From contig NC_030678.2 of assembly GCF_000004195.4 (NCBI RefSeq), positions 132,585,104 to 132,649,103 on the forward strand: 64,000 bases of DNA, given 5' to 3'. This document shows positions 46,560 through 59,330 of the stretch, in pieces (position 1 is the first letter of the stretch; every line of letters starts with the position of its first letter). Source of the stretch: Xenopus tropicalis. Taxonomy: Eukaryota > Chordata > Amphibia > Anura > Pipidae. The notes under the pieces were generated by a model that made no database searches, was not told the DNA's origin, and saw only the letters and a list, made by a program, of their open reading frames with translations. Both the position numbers and the translations under genes were made by a program.

Positions 46560-47400
46560 CCATAGGGCGTTCAGGGAGCCTCCCCCCTCAATCTTACCTG
46601 TCCTCTGACTATACAGTATGCCCAGAGTATTCAGGAAGAAGCCTCCTTATTGCGTTCTCATTGTACCCATATGTAGGGCATTCAGTCTTGCCCTGACTGA
46701 CTATATGTGTGCAGAGAATGCCACAAGAACCACCTTACTGCCTTCTGATTGCACTTTTATGTAGGGCATTCAGACAGTCTTAACTGCTCACTGACTATAT
46801 CAAATTTGTGTAGAGAATTCCACAAGAACCATGTTACTGCCTTCTGATTGCACTAAGATGTAGACAGTCTTACCTGCGATATGACTATATGCAGTATGTG
46901 TGCAGAGAATTCAGCAAAAAAAACATCCTTAATGCGTTCACATGGTACCCATATGTAAGGCATTCAGTCTTACCCTGCGCTCTGACTGTATACAATATGT
47001 GTGCAGAATATTTTGCAAGAGACATCCATACTGCCTTTTGACCCATATGTAGGACATTAAGTAACAACAGTTTTACATGCCCTCAGACTGTATTCATGTA
47101 TAGTGTGAACAGAAAAAAACCTGTCACACCTGTTATCTCTTTCCTTTTATTGAGCATTCAGGAAGAGGAGTATTACCAGCCCTCTGTATTCTTGAATATA
47201 GAGAGAGAACAATCTGGCCAGAGTTCCAGCTGTATCCCTATGCTTATAATTTAGAATAAAATACTGAACATTCAAAGAGAATAGTAATCTTTTCCTTAAG
47301 TATAATTTTATCAACCATTCAGAGACAGACAGCAGTCTTACCTGACCTCTAGATCACTGAATCAGACATTCACAGAGAATAGAACAGAATTATCTTGTAT
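46560..47400 (+). repeat. Decayed ~95-bp tandem array in the candidate first intron
   Basis: The core CTGACTATAT...GTGTGCAGAGAATTC recurs with GACT at 46607, 46699, 46793, 46883, 46984 and 47086 (steps 92, 94, 90, 101, 102). Between cores lie GCATTCAGTCTTACC and TACTGCCTTCTGATTG words. Fainter relatives continue to about 47400 and perhaps to 48480. It starts about 220 bp downstream of the splice donor at 46336. Confidence 0.82.
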
Positions 47401-50121
47401 CTTTTATATGTTATATGTTTCTTTTACAATATTGTGCGCCCTATTATTGTTGTCACTTACATTTGTCCTTTAGATAACATTGCCACTTGTTCTGTATACA
47501 TTAAGCATACAGAGATTGGCTATATCTCTATTATTCAGCACTTGGAAAGAAGTGTCAGTTAGTGCTCCTTCAATGTATCTATTATGTAAAGCATCACCAA
47601 CATTGTGAGTGTATCCCATTTATTCAGCAAGAGCAAAATCCCATACCCTCTAACTGTATTTATTATTTATGCTGAGGTAAAGTAATTAGAAGATTGTTAC
47701 CTGACATGTTTCCTTTACATCCAGCATGCGCTCTCATATTATTTTCTATACTATTTTAAAATGAAAAATTGGGAGTAGCATAAACATTTATTGCATAATT
47801 AGTTTGACACCCATTCATTATTTTAACAATGTCTATGGATCACCTGCCTGCTGCTTGCTGTTGAAATGAAGAGAATCCTTTATCACTAGTCCTTTGGATG
47901 TATTACTAACTTTAGCAAGTAAGGTCATGCCACACATGCAATTTGCATGGCGAAGCAGCTTTCTACAAGAGCTGGGACTTGTGAGAGTGGCTGCCAAGAA
48001 GGTTTTCCTTTCACCTGGGTTACCTTCAGGTAACAAAAAGCAGGTACAAAATAAGTGGAGTAAATAAGCCAGACATAGCAATTCCATGTTTGTAACATAT
48101 TTACTCTGTTCCATTTTTCTATTTAGGCACAACCCCTAGTGAAAAGAATACTCCTGCAGCCATAAACAGCTTGGAAACTGATGTGGCAAGAAAGGCAAAT
48201 GACCCTGAACATAGCAGCACTCTATTTGTGTTACCTGATTCTTAATTTTCTTAAATTTAGTATAGAGAATATTATCACTGCTTGTATTCAGCACAACAAG
48301 AACATTATTGCCTGTACTGGTATGGCAAAAAGACAACCCTTTGATCAGGGAACTGTATCACCTGATTATATTCCTTATACTGTATTACTTATATATAGAT
48401 TTAGAGAGAATCAGATAATTTTGGCACCTGCCCTCTGAATGCATTGTTTATATTCTTGTTCAGAGAAAATGGTCACCTTCTCTGTCACAGTGTCCTTTAT
48501 ACAGATTTAGCATGTATTATTAAGAAACCTGCTTCCTAGAATGCTCCAGTCCTTTTTAAATAGGCACATTTATTTGGCTGATTTTTTTTTATTCTGTAGT
48601 AGTAATACAGTAGCTTATTGACTGTAGCTAAACGGGTATAAATCCACTAAGGCAAAACATTATTTGCGAGTTTTAATGTTTAATTTTTTTATTTATTTTT
48701 TGCTTTAGTGCCTGTTACCATATTTTATGGAAAGCTACCATTCCAAAGCAAATACACCGTAACCTGCTCTATAACTGTGCATATGTCACAGTTCCTCAGA
48801 TCAAGTGATTGGTTTCCAGTGAACCCATTATGTGCTTGCTTATTTTCTTTTCTAGACGGCTGGCCTGCTCAGACTATTTGAATACTATGTTCCTTTCCAC
48901 AGATAAACCTATAATAGCATGCATTATTGGTTATGGTTGGCTTGCAGTCTGTAGTCAATATATCAGTGCAGCTGTGAGGCAGTGTGCAAAGAGCCACTTT
49001 GATTATTTTGTGTATGTCAAGGGACCAGCCACGGCAGAAGTAATCCCTGAAACTGACATTCCAGCTGGAAGCTATAAATATACAGTTTGGTGACCCCATT
49101 TGCTGTCAGTGGCAAAACCTTTCTGGGATCAAGAGTTGTCTGTTTTACTACTGCAATGGGTAAATTAAAGGGTTAAAACACAATGCATCTTTTTTCCATT
49201 ACAAAATAAAGATAAGTTTCAGGATGAAACATCCATCATGCAGTAACACTGCTTGAACCCAAAGGGATTAAGCAAAATAATACTTTAATAATCATTTCCA
49301 AGAATTCCAAATGGCCAGAAAATTAGATTTTTGAAACCATGTAAAAATGCAGTCACGTGTTGTCATAAATTCTACCTAAATAATATAAAGATTAAAAAAA
49401 AATAGTGTGTATTTTTTATGCAGCCTAACGAAAGGAAATGTATTTTAAATATGCATTAATTTATTTGTACAAATATCTGCTATTGAAAGCAGAATCATTC
49501 CTGTTCCTTTCTTTTCCTCTTCTGCTTGCTCAAGACGCAATGACTGTTAGAGTGCTGTGACTGCTACAACTACATATTGTCAGTTGTACATGTAGTTGGT
49601 ACAACACTGCAGACAATAGGGATGAAAAAAAGACAGATACTGATTTCAGTAGAAATTAGATTTTAAAATCACTAAAGAAAAAATTGTTTTTTTGAAACAT
49701 TTCTATCTTTTCTGTTAATAAGTATAATGTTGCTTATTGAGAATGGTAAGACGACTTGGGGCAAATGGGGAATATTAGCAATTGCCCAGAAAATAGAGAG
49801 CAACCAACAACAACAGTTATCAAACATTTGTCTCTAAATGGCAAATCTGGACTAATTCAACCTAAATATAAATCTAAAAATGATAAACAACTGATACTGT
49901 CAGTTGTTTATTTAAGCATTTATGAGTTACCCAGTGCATTATTTTATGACACAATTCTCTTGTATCTCCAGGGCAATTTTTTACATTGTTGAGATTTGTT
50001 ATTGAATCGCATAGATGTCCTTTTTCTTTTATTATGGTTTTTTCATTATTTTTGTTTGGGTGGAGTTCCCCTTTTAAATACAAAACATTCAGAGTTTGGC
50101 TACGTTTTTGCTTTCAAACCC
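47400..50121. other. Candidate intron 1, little recognised
   Basis: Possible faint continuation of the ~95-bp array to about 48480 (CTGTATACATTAAGCATACA, ACCTGCCCTCTGAATGC). Otherwise AT-rich unique-looking sequence. Confidence 0.35.
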
Positions 50122-50129
50122 ATCTAAGG

Positions 50130-51024
50130 CAGTGCTGTCCAACTGGCGGCCCGCGACCCCCCTCTGTGTGGCCCCCCACCTGTCTGGCTGCTTTGATGGC
50201 TTACCTTTGTGTAAGATTTAAATGGTATCAGTACTGAGATTAACTGCCCCCCTGCATGGTTCTCACCTCAGATTCAGGCTGTAATCCCCCTGTATTGTTT
50301 AAAAATGTAATCCCCTGTGTTGTTCACACCTTTTAATACCTGCATTGTTCAACCCCTGCAGTGTTCACACCTCAGGCTGTAATCACCCCCATTGTTCCCC
50401 TGTTCACACCTCAGACATAGGTACTGTAGGTACCCATGTAGGTACTGCCTGGAATATGCTGCCTGTGTGGCACACACAGGGAGCATAGGGTAGGCAGAGC
50501 ATGGCACACACAGGCAGCTAAGGGCAGGCAGAGTATGGCACACACAGGCAGCATAGGGCAGGGAGGGTATGGCACACACAGGAAGGGTAGGGCAGGTAGA
50601 GTATGGCACACACAGGCAGCTAAGGGCAGGTAGAGTATGGCACACACAGGCAGCAACCTGTCAGAGGTTTGTTGTGGGAGTTAGCAGTTGGAAATAGCCA
50701 TTAAATGGTCCCTAAGGTGTACTTAGGTGTACTGGGGGTTGCTGTGCTATCCACAGGAGAGGAGGAGGCATATGGATTTAAGGGTATATCTTAATATGAC
50801 ATAACATAATTCTTTCACATATGAATGATGGTTGATATCCCCACAGTAAGGACCAAGCATTTGGGATTTTGCTTTGCTACCACCATTGTGATAAAATAGG
50901 TGTGGTTTGAAGTGGGTGTGGTTTCAAAAAGGGGAGTGGTCAAAACTAGTTTCCATTAGTGGCCCTCCACCATGTATGCTAGAGAAATTCCGGCCCTCGG
51001 CACCGCAGAAGTTGGACAGCACTG
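50130..51024. mobile_element. hAT-type element with internal minisatellite, copy 1
   Basis: 895 bp with ends CAGTGCTGTCCAACT and AGTTGGACAGCACTG and a perfect 8-bp target duplication ATCTAAGG (50122-50129 and 51025-51032). It is non-autonomous. A minisatellite of about 34-36 bp units (TATGGCACACACAGGCAGC core) occupies about 50458-50655. A second copy lies at 62056-63130. Confidence 0.92.
50458..50655 (+). repeat. Minisatellite inside hAT copy 1, about 35-bp units
   Basis: About five head-to-tail units built on GTATGGCACACACAGGCAGC followed by a TAGGGCAGGCAGA-like spacer. All units face one way. The repetitive VCHTLPAL-type peptide seen on the opposite strand is only a translation of the repeat. 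Confidence 0.85.
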
Positions 51025-51123
51025 ATCTAAGGTATATACATCTTCAGTTACTTTATTATCAATGTAGGTTTACATTGGGATTTTATTGCTTTTGCTTCCA
51101 TCTCTTGTACAGCAGTGAATGCT

Positions 51124-51235
51124 GGTACAGGTATAGGCATCCCAGAAACACATTTTGCAGAAAGCTTGGAATTATGGGAAGATCACTTCCTGCTGTTTAT
51201 GTGAATGATTCTAATTTTTAAAAATTATTGTGAGT
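51124..51235. mobile_element. Left-arm fragment of the TACAGGTATGGGATC element
   Basis: GGTACAGGTATAGGCATCCC, CAGAAAGCTTGGAATTATGG and GGAAGATCACTTCC follow the left arm of the family and then fade. It begins about 100 bp right of hAT copy 1. Confidence 0.55.
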
Positions 51236-53567
51236 AGATCTAATCTGTTTCACAAAACAAATGGGCCTGCCATCTTTGGGGGAATGTTTTGGTTAAAAGT
51301 TATAGCAGATTAAAGTCTGATGGACAATTGCCCCATTTGCCCATTTATCAAAATACCCTGTGTCTGATTCTCTATTTAAGTCTAAGAGCCTTCTGACCAA
51401 GAAGTATTCAATGCAAGAAAATGTACTTACTCCAGCTTACTGGATCCTGCATGAATATATATATCATACTTGTGTTTCGTTAAAGATATAGGTTTTATGG
51501 CATTTTTTGCATTATGTATGCAATATCAGTAATTCAGACATCTCTCATATTAACTTGAATGGATATATGCGCACACTGCTGTTGAGTACTTGCATCCATA
51601 GACTTGCATTGAAAGTCTAACTACGCAACTGGGCGAGTTGCTACTTGCACACAGGAAAGCTCAGACAGTCACACAATCTGTGATTTCACTGTGGAAGCAA
51701 GGGCTCTGTGCCTCTGCAAGTACTTGTGTTTGATTTTTTATGCAAATTGCTGGAAGCTAGAATACAGTGTGCCTTAATTTAGTTTTTATTTTACACTGGG
51801 CCTATTTATAATGAGTGTTTAATTGGTGCATGCATAAAGGTCCTCAGGATTCACTGCCTGCCTGCAACCAACCATTCTTGCCCAGGCCTAGTTACATTTG
51901 TTTCAGTTGATTAAGAAGCAATCATAAAGGTGAGTATTCAATAAAATCCCCCCCCGTTAAGAGGGGTTATTGCTATATTTATACATCTGTACGGTGCTAT
52001 GAACTAATATGACCCTGATTTTTGGACTTCTGAGAGGGCTTGTTGAGAAGAAGTCAGCCAGAGACTGTTGATAAGATCTGCCAACTGTTTCCTTTGTAAA
52101 ACATTTTACAGAGAAACTGATCAGACATATATGATATTTTGTGCAATTGGCCTCATCCCATCACTTTTCTGTTATTCTGTAAGCAAAGCAAAAATTCCTT
52201 GCATGCTCAGCAGTCTGAGTGACATGTACAAACAGAATTGTACAAAGGTGTTGGCTTCCCAAACAAATCTAACCATGTAAAGCAAACAAAGCCTATTGAG
52301 GTAGAACTGTTGAGCATCACAAAGATTCATTATTGTTTGTCTTGTAGTTTTATTTCAGCTGAAAACAGATTATGTTCTAGCTCTTACTGTACTGATAGAA
52401 TGAGAAGCATGGTGGTGATCACCTTTAGTAGCCAACTATAAGATAGGGTAATAAAAAGTGCAAAGTTTGCCCAAGGTCTAGTAACCTAATGCAGAAACCG
52501 GGTGTGGGTAAGGACCTGGGTGGTGGGAAAGCAAATTCAGTGAAAAAAACACAGTTTGTACCTTATTAATTTAGAATAATTTATGTTTTCCAAAATATTT
52601 ATAACTCTGGTATATTGAAACATCATATTTATCTTTATAGTTCTTGCTCCTTAAGGACAGGATGCATATAATATCATTCACATGCTAATTTGCAATTAAG
52701 GTACATACTACCGAGAAATAGATGAGTGCAGCCACACATAATGCATCTAAATTAAATGCTAATAAGCCATTAGCCATTGTGCAAGCACTTGTCAGGAATT
52801 GTGGCTCTTTCAAGTGAGTGGGGGTAGGGGTGAATGGATTTTGGTGTTTTAGAGCCTCCGTCGTTACCTCTGTGTTATTTTGCCTAATTGGGTAGCCAAG
52901 AAAATTAGAGTATTCAGGAAACTCCATCTCCTGTGAATTCAGATCTGGGCACAGTGAATACAATTAGAGCTGTGTCAATTCAAATTTGTTCAGAAGGTGT
53001 CTTGGAAATGGATTTCTAAAAAGCTGCAATGAGGAAGTATATTCCCTGTTGCTCATCTATTTAATTGCTTATTTTTAATTCCTGATAATCAACAATAGGC
53101 TATGTATGACTGCAAAACACTTCCTTGTTTCATGTATTTGGCCCTCTATTTGCCAGAGCCAAAGTGGCATTGTGCCATGTAGTCAAAAGCTTGGTTCTTT
53201 CCCCTGAAACATAAAAAGCATATATCTGGATGACAAATATTCTTCTCAAAAACTAAGCATGCCTGGCTTCTAATTTTATAGCAATAGTTTTGTTGTACAA
53301 ATGTTAAACTGCCGAAACATTGGCCATGGTGTTAAAGCTACACAAATATCCATATATCATTTGTTCTTGCAACAAAAACAAATTCTGATCTTTTATGTTA
53401 AGGACTGCCCACATTGACAGCTTGTGCCAGTATATTCACCAAATACTAAGTCTACTAGGCATATTAGGGAAAGAAAAGCAAAAGGATAATTGAACTGGAT
53501 TCTCTTGATAACATGAATGTAACAAAAAGATCCAGCTAGCTAAGCACCAGGTCTTGTGGCTGATGCA
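51236..53567. other. Candidate intron 1, nothing recognised
   Basis: AT-rich sequence between two hAT-type insertions. Short frames have no family resemblance. Confidence 0.4.
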
Positions 53568-53575
53568 CCCTTGTA

Positions 53576-53835
53576 CAGTGTTGGACTGGGAACCCAGGGG
53601 CCCACCAGAAAGCCTTAGACCCTAGGCCCACTTTCCAAACTCTTTTTCCTCGTTTCCTCACCCAACGTCTTTATTCTCCTAGTCTCTCTTATTTACATGC
53701 TAGCTTCTATTTCTCCTCTTTCTTCCCATTCACAAATAGGGAACGACCATGAAACAGGCCAAATGGTCTGGAGCAGGGGGGCCCACTTACACCTGGGCCC
53801 ACCGGTAGTTTTCCTGGTGGGCCAGTTAAACACTG
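53576..53835. mobile_element. hAT-type miniature element
   Basis: 260 bp with ends CAGTGTTGGACTGGG and CCAGTTAAACACTG and a perfect 8-bp target duplication CCCTTGTA (53568-53575 and 53836-53843). The interior is rich in GGGCCCAC motifs and relates to the 55360-55739 element, which shares GTTGGACTGG at its end. Confidence 0.88.
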
Positions 53836-53908
53836 CCCTTGTACTATTACTATTCAAGCTCTCTAAAACAAGGACTAACTGTACTTCTACCTGTTTCCGT
53901 TAATACCT

Positions 53909-54183
53909 TGCAAAAACATATCACGGGAGCACTTACCGGTCAGCTCTGTTCATGCTCAAACGTGTTGCTGACACCCAGACAGCAAGGATCCATCGAAAAG
54001 CAAAATACACGGAGCAACTCCAAACATCGCTGCATAAAATCACCGTTTATTGTAATCACTTAAAATACATATGAGTGTCCCAAAAAATGGGGATTATACG
54101 CTTGACGCGTTTCGTGGCGTCACGCCACTTTCTCAAAAGCAGCTTTTATGCAGCGATGTTTGGAGTTGCTCCGTGTATTTTGC
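53909..54183. mobile_element. Short retroposed-looking insertion with a hammerhead-like motif
   Basis: 275 bp flanked by a perfect 15-bp direct repeat TTTCCGTTAATACCT (53894-53908 and 54184-54198), a target duplication length typical of LINE-mediated or Penelope-type insertion. Inside, about 40-bp arms, GCAAAATACACGGAGCAACT and its complement, pair around 54000-54040 and 54143-54183. On the minus strand 54138-54104 reads TTTTGAGAAAGTGGCG then TGACGCCACGAAACGCGTC: a GTGGCG/CGCCAC stem followed by GAAAC GCGTC, like helix II and the GAAA core of a hammerhead ribozyme. Confidence 0.6.
54104..54138 (-). ncRNA. Hammerhead-ribozyme-like remnant
   Basis: Stem GTGGCG-TGA-CGCCAC followed by GAAACGCGTC. 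The position of the CUGANGA box reads TTTTGAGA, so the catalytic core is degenerate. Similar sequences with an intact CTGATGA-like box are, from memory, common in amphibian and fish repeats. Helices I and III are not convincing here, so activity is unlikely. Confidence 0.3.
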
Positions 54184-55359
54184 TTTCCGTTAATACCTGG
54201 CCATTACCGAGACATGATATGATATGCATTCTTATTTATTGCAGTATAAATGCATTTAAAGAAGTTTTTGAAACCTTTTTTTAAACCCATAAGTTCAACA
54301 TAATGTCTTGCTAAGAGGATTTTATTAGATTATAATGTAACTGAACAATAATAATGTGCAAATAATATATCTCCTTTACTGGCAACTATTCCTTACATCT
54401 TAGAAAGATCAATGCTTTTCGAACTGGCAGATTATTTGTTTTGTTTTATTATTTGTAAATGAATTAGCAAATAAAAATATCTAAAGTTTTACTGTATAAA
54501 ATGCAGTGTCTTCCCCAGCACCTAGATGTTTGCTGGGTGTACTTCTAGGCATTCTTATAGGCTGCCTGTCTCTGCTCCCTCCACAAAACTTGCCTCCGAT
54601 CTCACTCGCCATAATAAAACACTTTTTACAGAAGCCAGTAGGACTGTGGGCTTCTTCAAACACTGAAATTTTTTTATTTTGGTGGGCGAGGTGGGGGCAG
54701 GCTAGGAGGAACATACTTTTTTTCTACCCGGCAGAATTTTCACTGAAATATGAAATTTAAAAGTTTTCCTGATGAAAGAAAATGTTATTATAAGCAACTT
54801 TCTATCTGTGTGTATATTTTTGGGAAGGGAAGTTTAAAAACGAAAAAAATATGGCAAATGAAAGTTGGCATACCCAGCCAATACTTACTATCATTGCACC
54901 TATGATTTGCTAGTGGACTGAATGGTTGGCCACTGTGGCATGTGACCTGCATGTGTAGCGCAGTGAATTTTTTTTTACCATTCCCACTTTTGTGACCATA
55001 GCCCATAAATACCACTCCCATTTTACAAAATTTGTCAGGTTATGTAAAGTTTGAACACATTTCTGAGGGTTTTGTTTTATGTGTTATTACAATTTTGCTA
55101 ATGAAGGTGAAATTGCCCTTTAAGATGCAATTCTCAGTTTCACCCCCAGAGACCTGTTTAGCTTATTAGTTACAATTGTATCTAAGTGCAGGTGAGTATT
55201 CTGGGCTCTCTGCCAAAAGCCTACTTATCTAATTAAGTTTGAGAAATATTGTATCTTTTTTGCCGTTCAGTGCAGGAGATCAAATGGAAATGAGGTACTT
55301 TTCAATAAGAATCTGAGACTGTGGGCTGAGCTGTTATAATTGGGAATGTCCCATGCAAA

Positions 55360-55739
55360 CAGGGTTGGACTGGTGCAGGGCCCCCTGGGGCTACTGCCTC
55401 AGGGGCCCTTGCACCCCCCAATGGGCACATTCACACCCTCCCACAGGGGCCCCCACCACTGTCCGACCCCCTCCCCCAGTGTGCGTAAATCACCTTTAGC
55501 GCCTCATATGGAATTAACATCCTGCATGGTTGGTTAGTAATTAATTTACAAGCATGCATTTACAATAATTGTTAACTAGCCAGAATGTTGATTCAATATG
55601 TAGCCTGTAATAAAGGGGTGAAGTGACAACCCTAGTTGGGGGAGGGATACCAGTGGCTCGCGGGAGCACGGGGATTGGGTCTGGGCCATCAGGGCCCACT
55701 GGGTTTTTCCCAATGCCCCAGTGGCCCAGTCCGACCCTG
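55360..55739. mobile_element. hAT-type miniature element
   Basis: 380 bp with ends CAGGGTTGGACTGG and CCAGTCCGACCCTG and a perfect 8-bp target duplication CATGCAAA (55352-55359 and 55740-55747). A GC-rich GGGGCCC-containing interior lies next to the left end. No coding capacity. Confidence 0.92.
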
Positions 55740-55890
55740 CATGCAAAACCAGGACAGTTGGGAGGTATGTATCCACCCTTGATCTATTTGTAAGAGAACA
55801 AAGGATTTATTTGTCTTATTTATTTTCTTAAGAACTGCAAAAACAGAACCCCTACTGGATACGCTTGACTTCAAAAATCATTGGCCTAAA

Positions 55891-56213
55891 AAATATGGGT
55901 ATAGGATCCATTACCCAGAAGCCCTTTATCCAGAAAGTCCCAAATTATGGGAAGGCTATCTTCCATAGAATCTTTTAAAAATAATTTCTCTTTTCTCTGT
56001 AATAATAAAACAATTCCTTGTACATGGTAACTTTTATGCATCAACCCACATTGATCTATTTTCCATATTGGCACAAAAACAATTCTATTGGGTTATTTAA
56101 TGTTTAAATTATTTTTTAGTAGACTTAAGTTATAACGATCCAAATTATGGAAAGACACCTTATCCAGAAAAACAAAGTCCCAAGCATTCTGGACAACAGG
56201 TCCCATACCTGTA
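55891..56213. mobile_element. Palindromic element with TACAGGTATGGGATC ends, diverged copy
   Basis: Left end ATGGGTATAGGATCCATTAC, right end GGTCCCATACCTGTA. CCAGAAAGTCCC and CCAAATTATGG words occur in both arms as in the 18441 copy. Confidence 0.8.
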
Positions 56214-57790
56214 CTCTGCTCCATTGTATTGATCAATAAAACCAATCAATTTTTTGATTATGGTTTGGCCACTGATCACTAGAGAAAGCTATTTTATTTT
56301 ACCTATTCACAGAAATCAGGCATATACATCTTAGATGCAAAAGTGTCCCTGTCTAGAAAGCTGCCCTCCAGATGCAGTCTAGCACAGAATACTTCCCAGT
56401 TCACCAACACTGAGCTTTCAGGCGCATGCGCAGTTGTGCATGGGGATTTGGTCCAACTGTGCATGCGTCAGAAAGCTCTGTTAATCTGTTTACCAAAGAT
56501 GCAGAAGATGGAACCTATAAGATCTGCTGCACTACTCTGCATTTATAGGTCAGCTTTCCAAACAGGGACGCTTTTGCATCTAATAGACTCTGCGGGGAGG
56601 GAGCAGGGCTTTTGTCTTTGGGGGGTTTACTTCTCTTTTGATACATTTGGCACATTATTAGTGCCCTGGTCATATTTCGGGTTTTTTTCTTTCATATGGC
56701 CTAGCTTTCAAGTAAGCAAGAGATATGTTTTAAGTGAAAGAGTCAGGACTTGTTAATGCACTCATCCTTATGGTGATGTGAGCAAACAGATGCAGGGTGT
56801 ACAGTTTTATGGCCACATGCTATATAATACCTCAGGAGCTAGAAATAGTTATGTAAGACAACAGTGCTTATATTACTGATAAGAGGAAATGGGCTTTGGT
56901 TAAAAGTAATGATGGTAAGAGTGGAGTTACAGTGTCCTTGAATTTAAACAAATGGATGGAAAATGTGACAGCAGTAACAAGTGATGCTATATGGAATTAA
57001 AGGTGATATGCACCTTTAATTCTAGCATGTTATAGAATATCTTATTCTTATTTTATCACTTGCTTTCCTATTCTATATTGGTCTTTTGTCACATACAATA
57101 CACTACCTCTTTAATTGCCTTCATGAAAACAAGTGTGGTGAAATCACTCATTCAGTGTTCATGAGAAAGGAGCCACACTAATTTGTTCTTTTGGCTCTGC
57201 CTTAAGTACACAATCGCTGTTGTTGATGATATAACAATATAACAAAGGTAAACAATACCTGCTTTGGATTCCCGATTGACTTCATAAATACAGTGTTGTG
57301 CAATCAGTTAATTTTCTTTTGCAGCCCCGGAAACCTCTTGAAAACAAAAGGGGTGCCATTAATTATTTTTAACGTGATCTAAACACAAAATGTGAAGCAA
57401 CAAGGAAAGTATACTTGTGGGAAGTGGATGTTAAAAAATAACATTGTGCTGTTAAATATATGTATACAGGATTACACACTTCTGTTCTGAGATTGAATGG
57501 AAGTCTTTTTATGTAATGCCAAAAAACCCCATCCTAAGATTCTCTAATTTGCCGCAGAGGGCTATCCATTCTCCTTAATCCTCTTTGCTACCTCCATCCT
57601 TCCTTGTTTCTCGATTTTACTTATCTCATTTCTTTCACTGATAGGGTTCTCTGTACCCTAACCATAAAAACACATAATAGTTGTATCTCTAACCCTAGAA
57701 CTGGTCAGATAAATTTTTAAGGGAGCAATGGAGGAGGTCTGAAAACAAAAATGAACTGATGTAGAATGTGAAGAAAGAATGGATGAAGAA
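56214..57790. other. Candidate intron 1, one short T2-like fragment
   Basis: 57000-57110 has a TTAAAGGTG...CACCTTTAATTCTAGCATG stretch followed by a GTTATAGAAT word as in T2 family D. A CATGCGCAG...GCATGCGTC inverted motif is near 56424-56469. Nothing else recognised. Confidence 0.4.
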
Positions 57791-57793
57791 TTA

Positions 57794-58075
57794 AGGTGAC
57801 CATACACATAGCAATTCCATTGGTCACACGAAAGATCGTTCCCACATTCCACTGATGTTCAGGGATGAACTGTCAGATATGGAGGTAGAAACAATAGAAA
57901 TTCCACCTGGCGATTCAGCCCAGAAAGTAGATATTGCTCGGGCGACTTCAGTGGCACCAATCAGAATCTTTTAATCTGGCCGATCGACAAGTCGACCGAT
58001 ATTCGCAGCCTTCAGCAATATCGGGCGCCTCTTCGAGCCACCACACACGCACCGAATATTGTAAGAAATGAGGTT
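57794..58075. mobile_element. Truncated Harbinger-like element (AGGTGGCCATACACG family)
   Basis: Left end AGGTGACCATACACATAG after TTA (57791-57793). The interior has GATTCAGCCC, GTCGACCGATATTCGCAG and ATCGGGCGCC as in the 63405 copy. It stops near CACACGCACCGAATATTG without the right terminus. Confidence 0.7.
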
Positions 58076-58798
58076 TCTATGGGTAGAAACTGGTGCAGTT
58101 TAGCATCAGTGTTAGTAAATCAGCCCAACTGTGTTGTGACAGGATGCAGAGACTTTGGCTTAAGGGAATGAATCCAAAATATGGGCTTTAATGAACTGCT
58201 AGGCACTCCTGTTGACTCCCAGACTCTAAATTTAGCAAGATAACTAGACTTTTCTCATTTTGTTCTGACTTTACTTCTCCTACTCCCCTCCATTTGTCTC
58301 CCCACTTAATGTTTGCATTAGATTCCCAGCCATTTGTCATGTGCTTTTGTGTGCTTATGTATAACATGTGCTACACACAAAACTTTAAATGAATCAAAGT
58401 AAATAAACCTGCTAACTTTAGATATAGTCAAATACCCACCTATGGTTTAGTGTTATTAAGAATGGGTAAATGTCAGTTGATGAATACAATGAATGCATAT
58501 TTTTTAGGATATAATCCTTATATAAATTAATTTTTTTAAAATGTGGAAATAATATACAGGATTTTTCCAGTGGATGGCAACATAGAGCTTATTGTAGTCT
58601 GTAACTTGCTTTCTTAGCAGTGAAACAAATGACACTAAGATAGCCATTAGGAATCATTCCTATAATAACATGACCCCATGTGAGCCTAATAATTTGGTTA
58701 GCAAATAACCGTGGAAAGTGATTGTACTCAGATCATCTGCTCACTTGTACAAGCCAATCAGGAACTATTAGTGGGGAAGCTTTTTCACCTCCTGTTTC

Positions 58799-59249
58799 TT
58801 AAAGGGGACCTGTCACCCTAAGAAATAATTCCAAATCATTTTCTATTGTGTAAGTCAGTTAAAATAAACTTTACCTACACTAAGTTAATGATTTCAATTT
58901 TGTTTCCTTCAGTCTCTTAATTTACAATCACAGCAAGCAGGCAGGTACTGTTTTGTAGACCCTGATATCCAGGAAAGTTTTGTACAACCCCAGAATCTTT
59001 TGTATACCACATATAGGTGACATCCAGGAAGTGATAAATTGAAAGTGAAATTAATTGTAATTAAAAATCTGATCTGTCAGTCATGTATTGCCTGTCCTGC
59101 CTGTATCCCTCAGGCATAGAAGTGGGGCAGGCAATATATGATTGACAGTTCAGATTTTAAAATACATTTATTACAGGTATTGATGATTTAATTAAAAAAA
59201 TGGGTTTAATTATACAGCTTTTTATGTGTTGGTGATAGGTCCCCTTTAT
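58799..59249. mobile_element. T2-type MITE (family C, GGACCTGTCACCC ends)
   Basis: Begins TTAAAGGGGACCTGTCACCC and ends GTGATAGGTCCCCTTTAT, so the right TTAA is mutated. The interior matches 2039-2562 in the reverse orientation (AAACTTTACC, TATATGATTGACAG). Non-coding. Confidence 0.82.
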
Positions 59250-59330
59250 CCAACCCCACTTCCCCTAGCACAAAATTATTCAACCCCATTTGTACAGAAT
59301 AGACAATACAAATATGGATTTGCAAACTAA

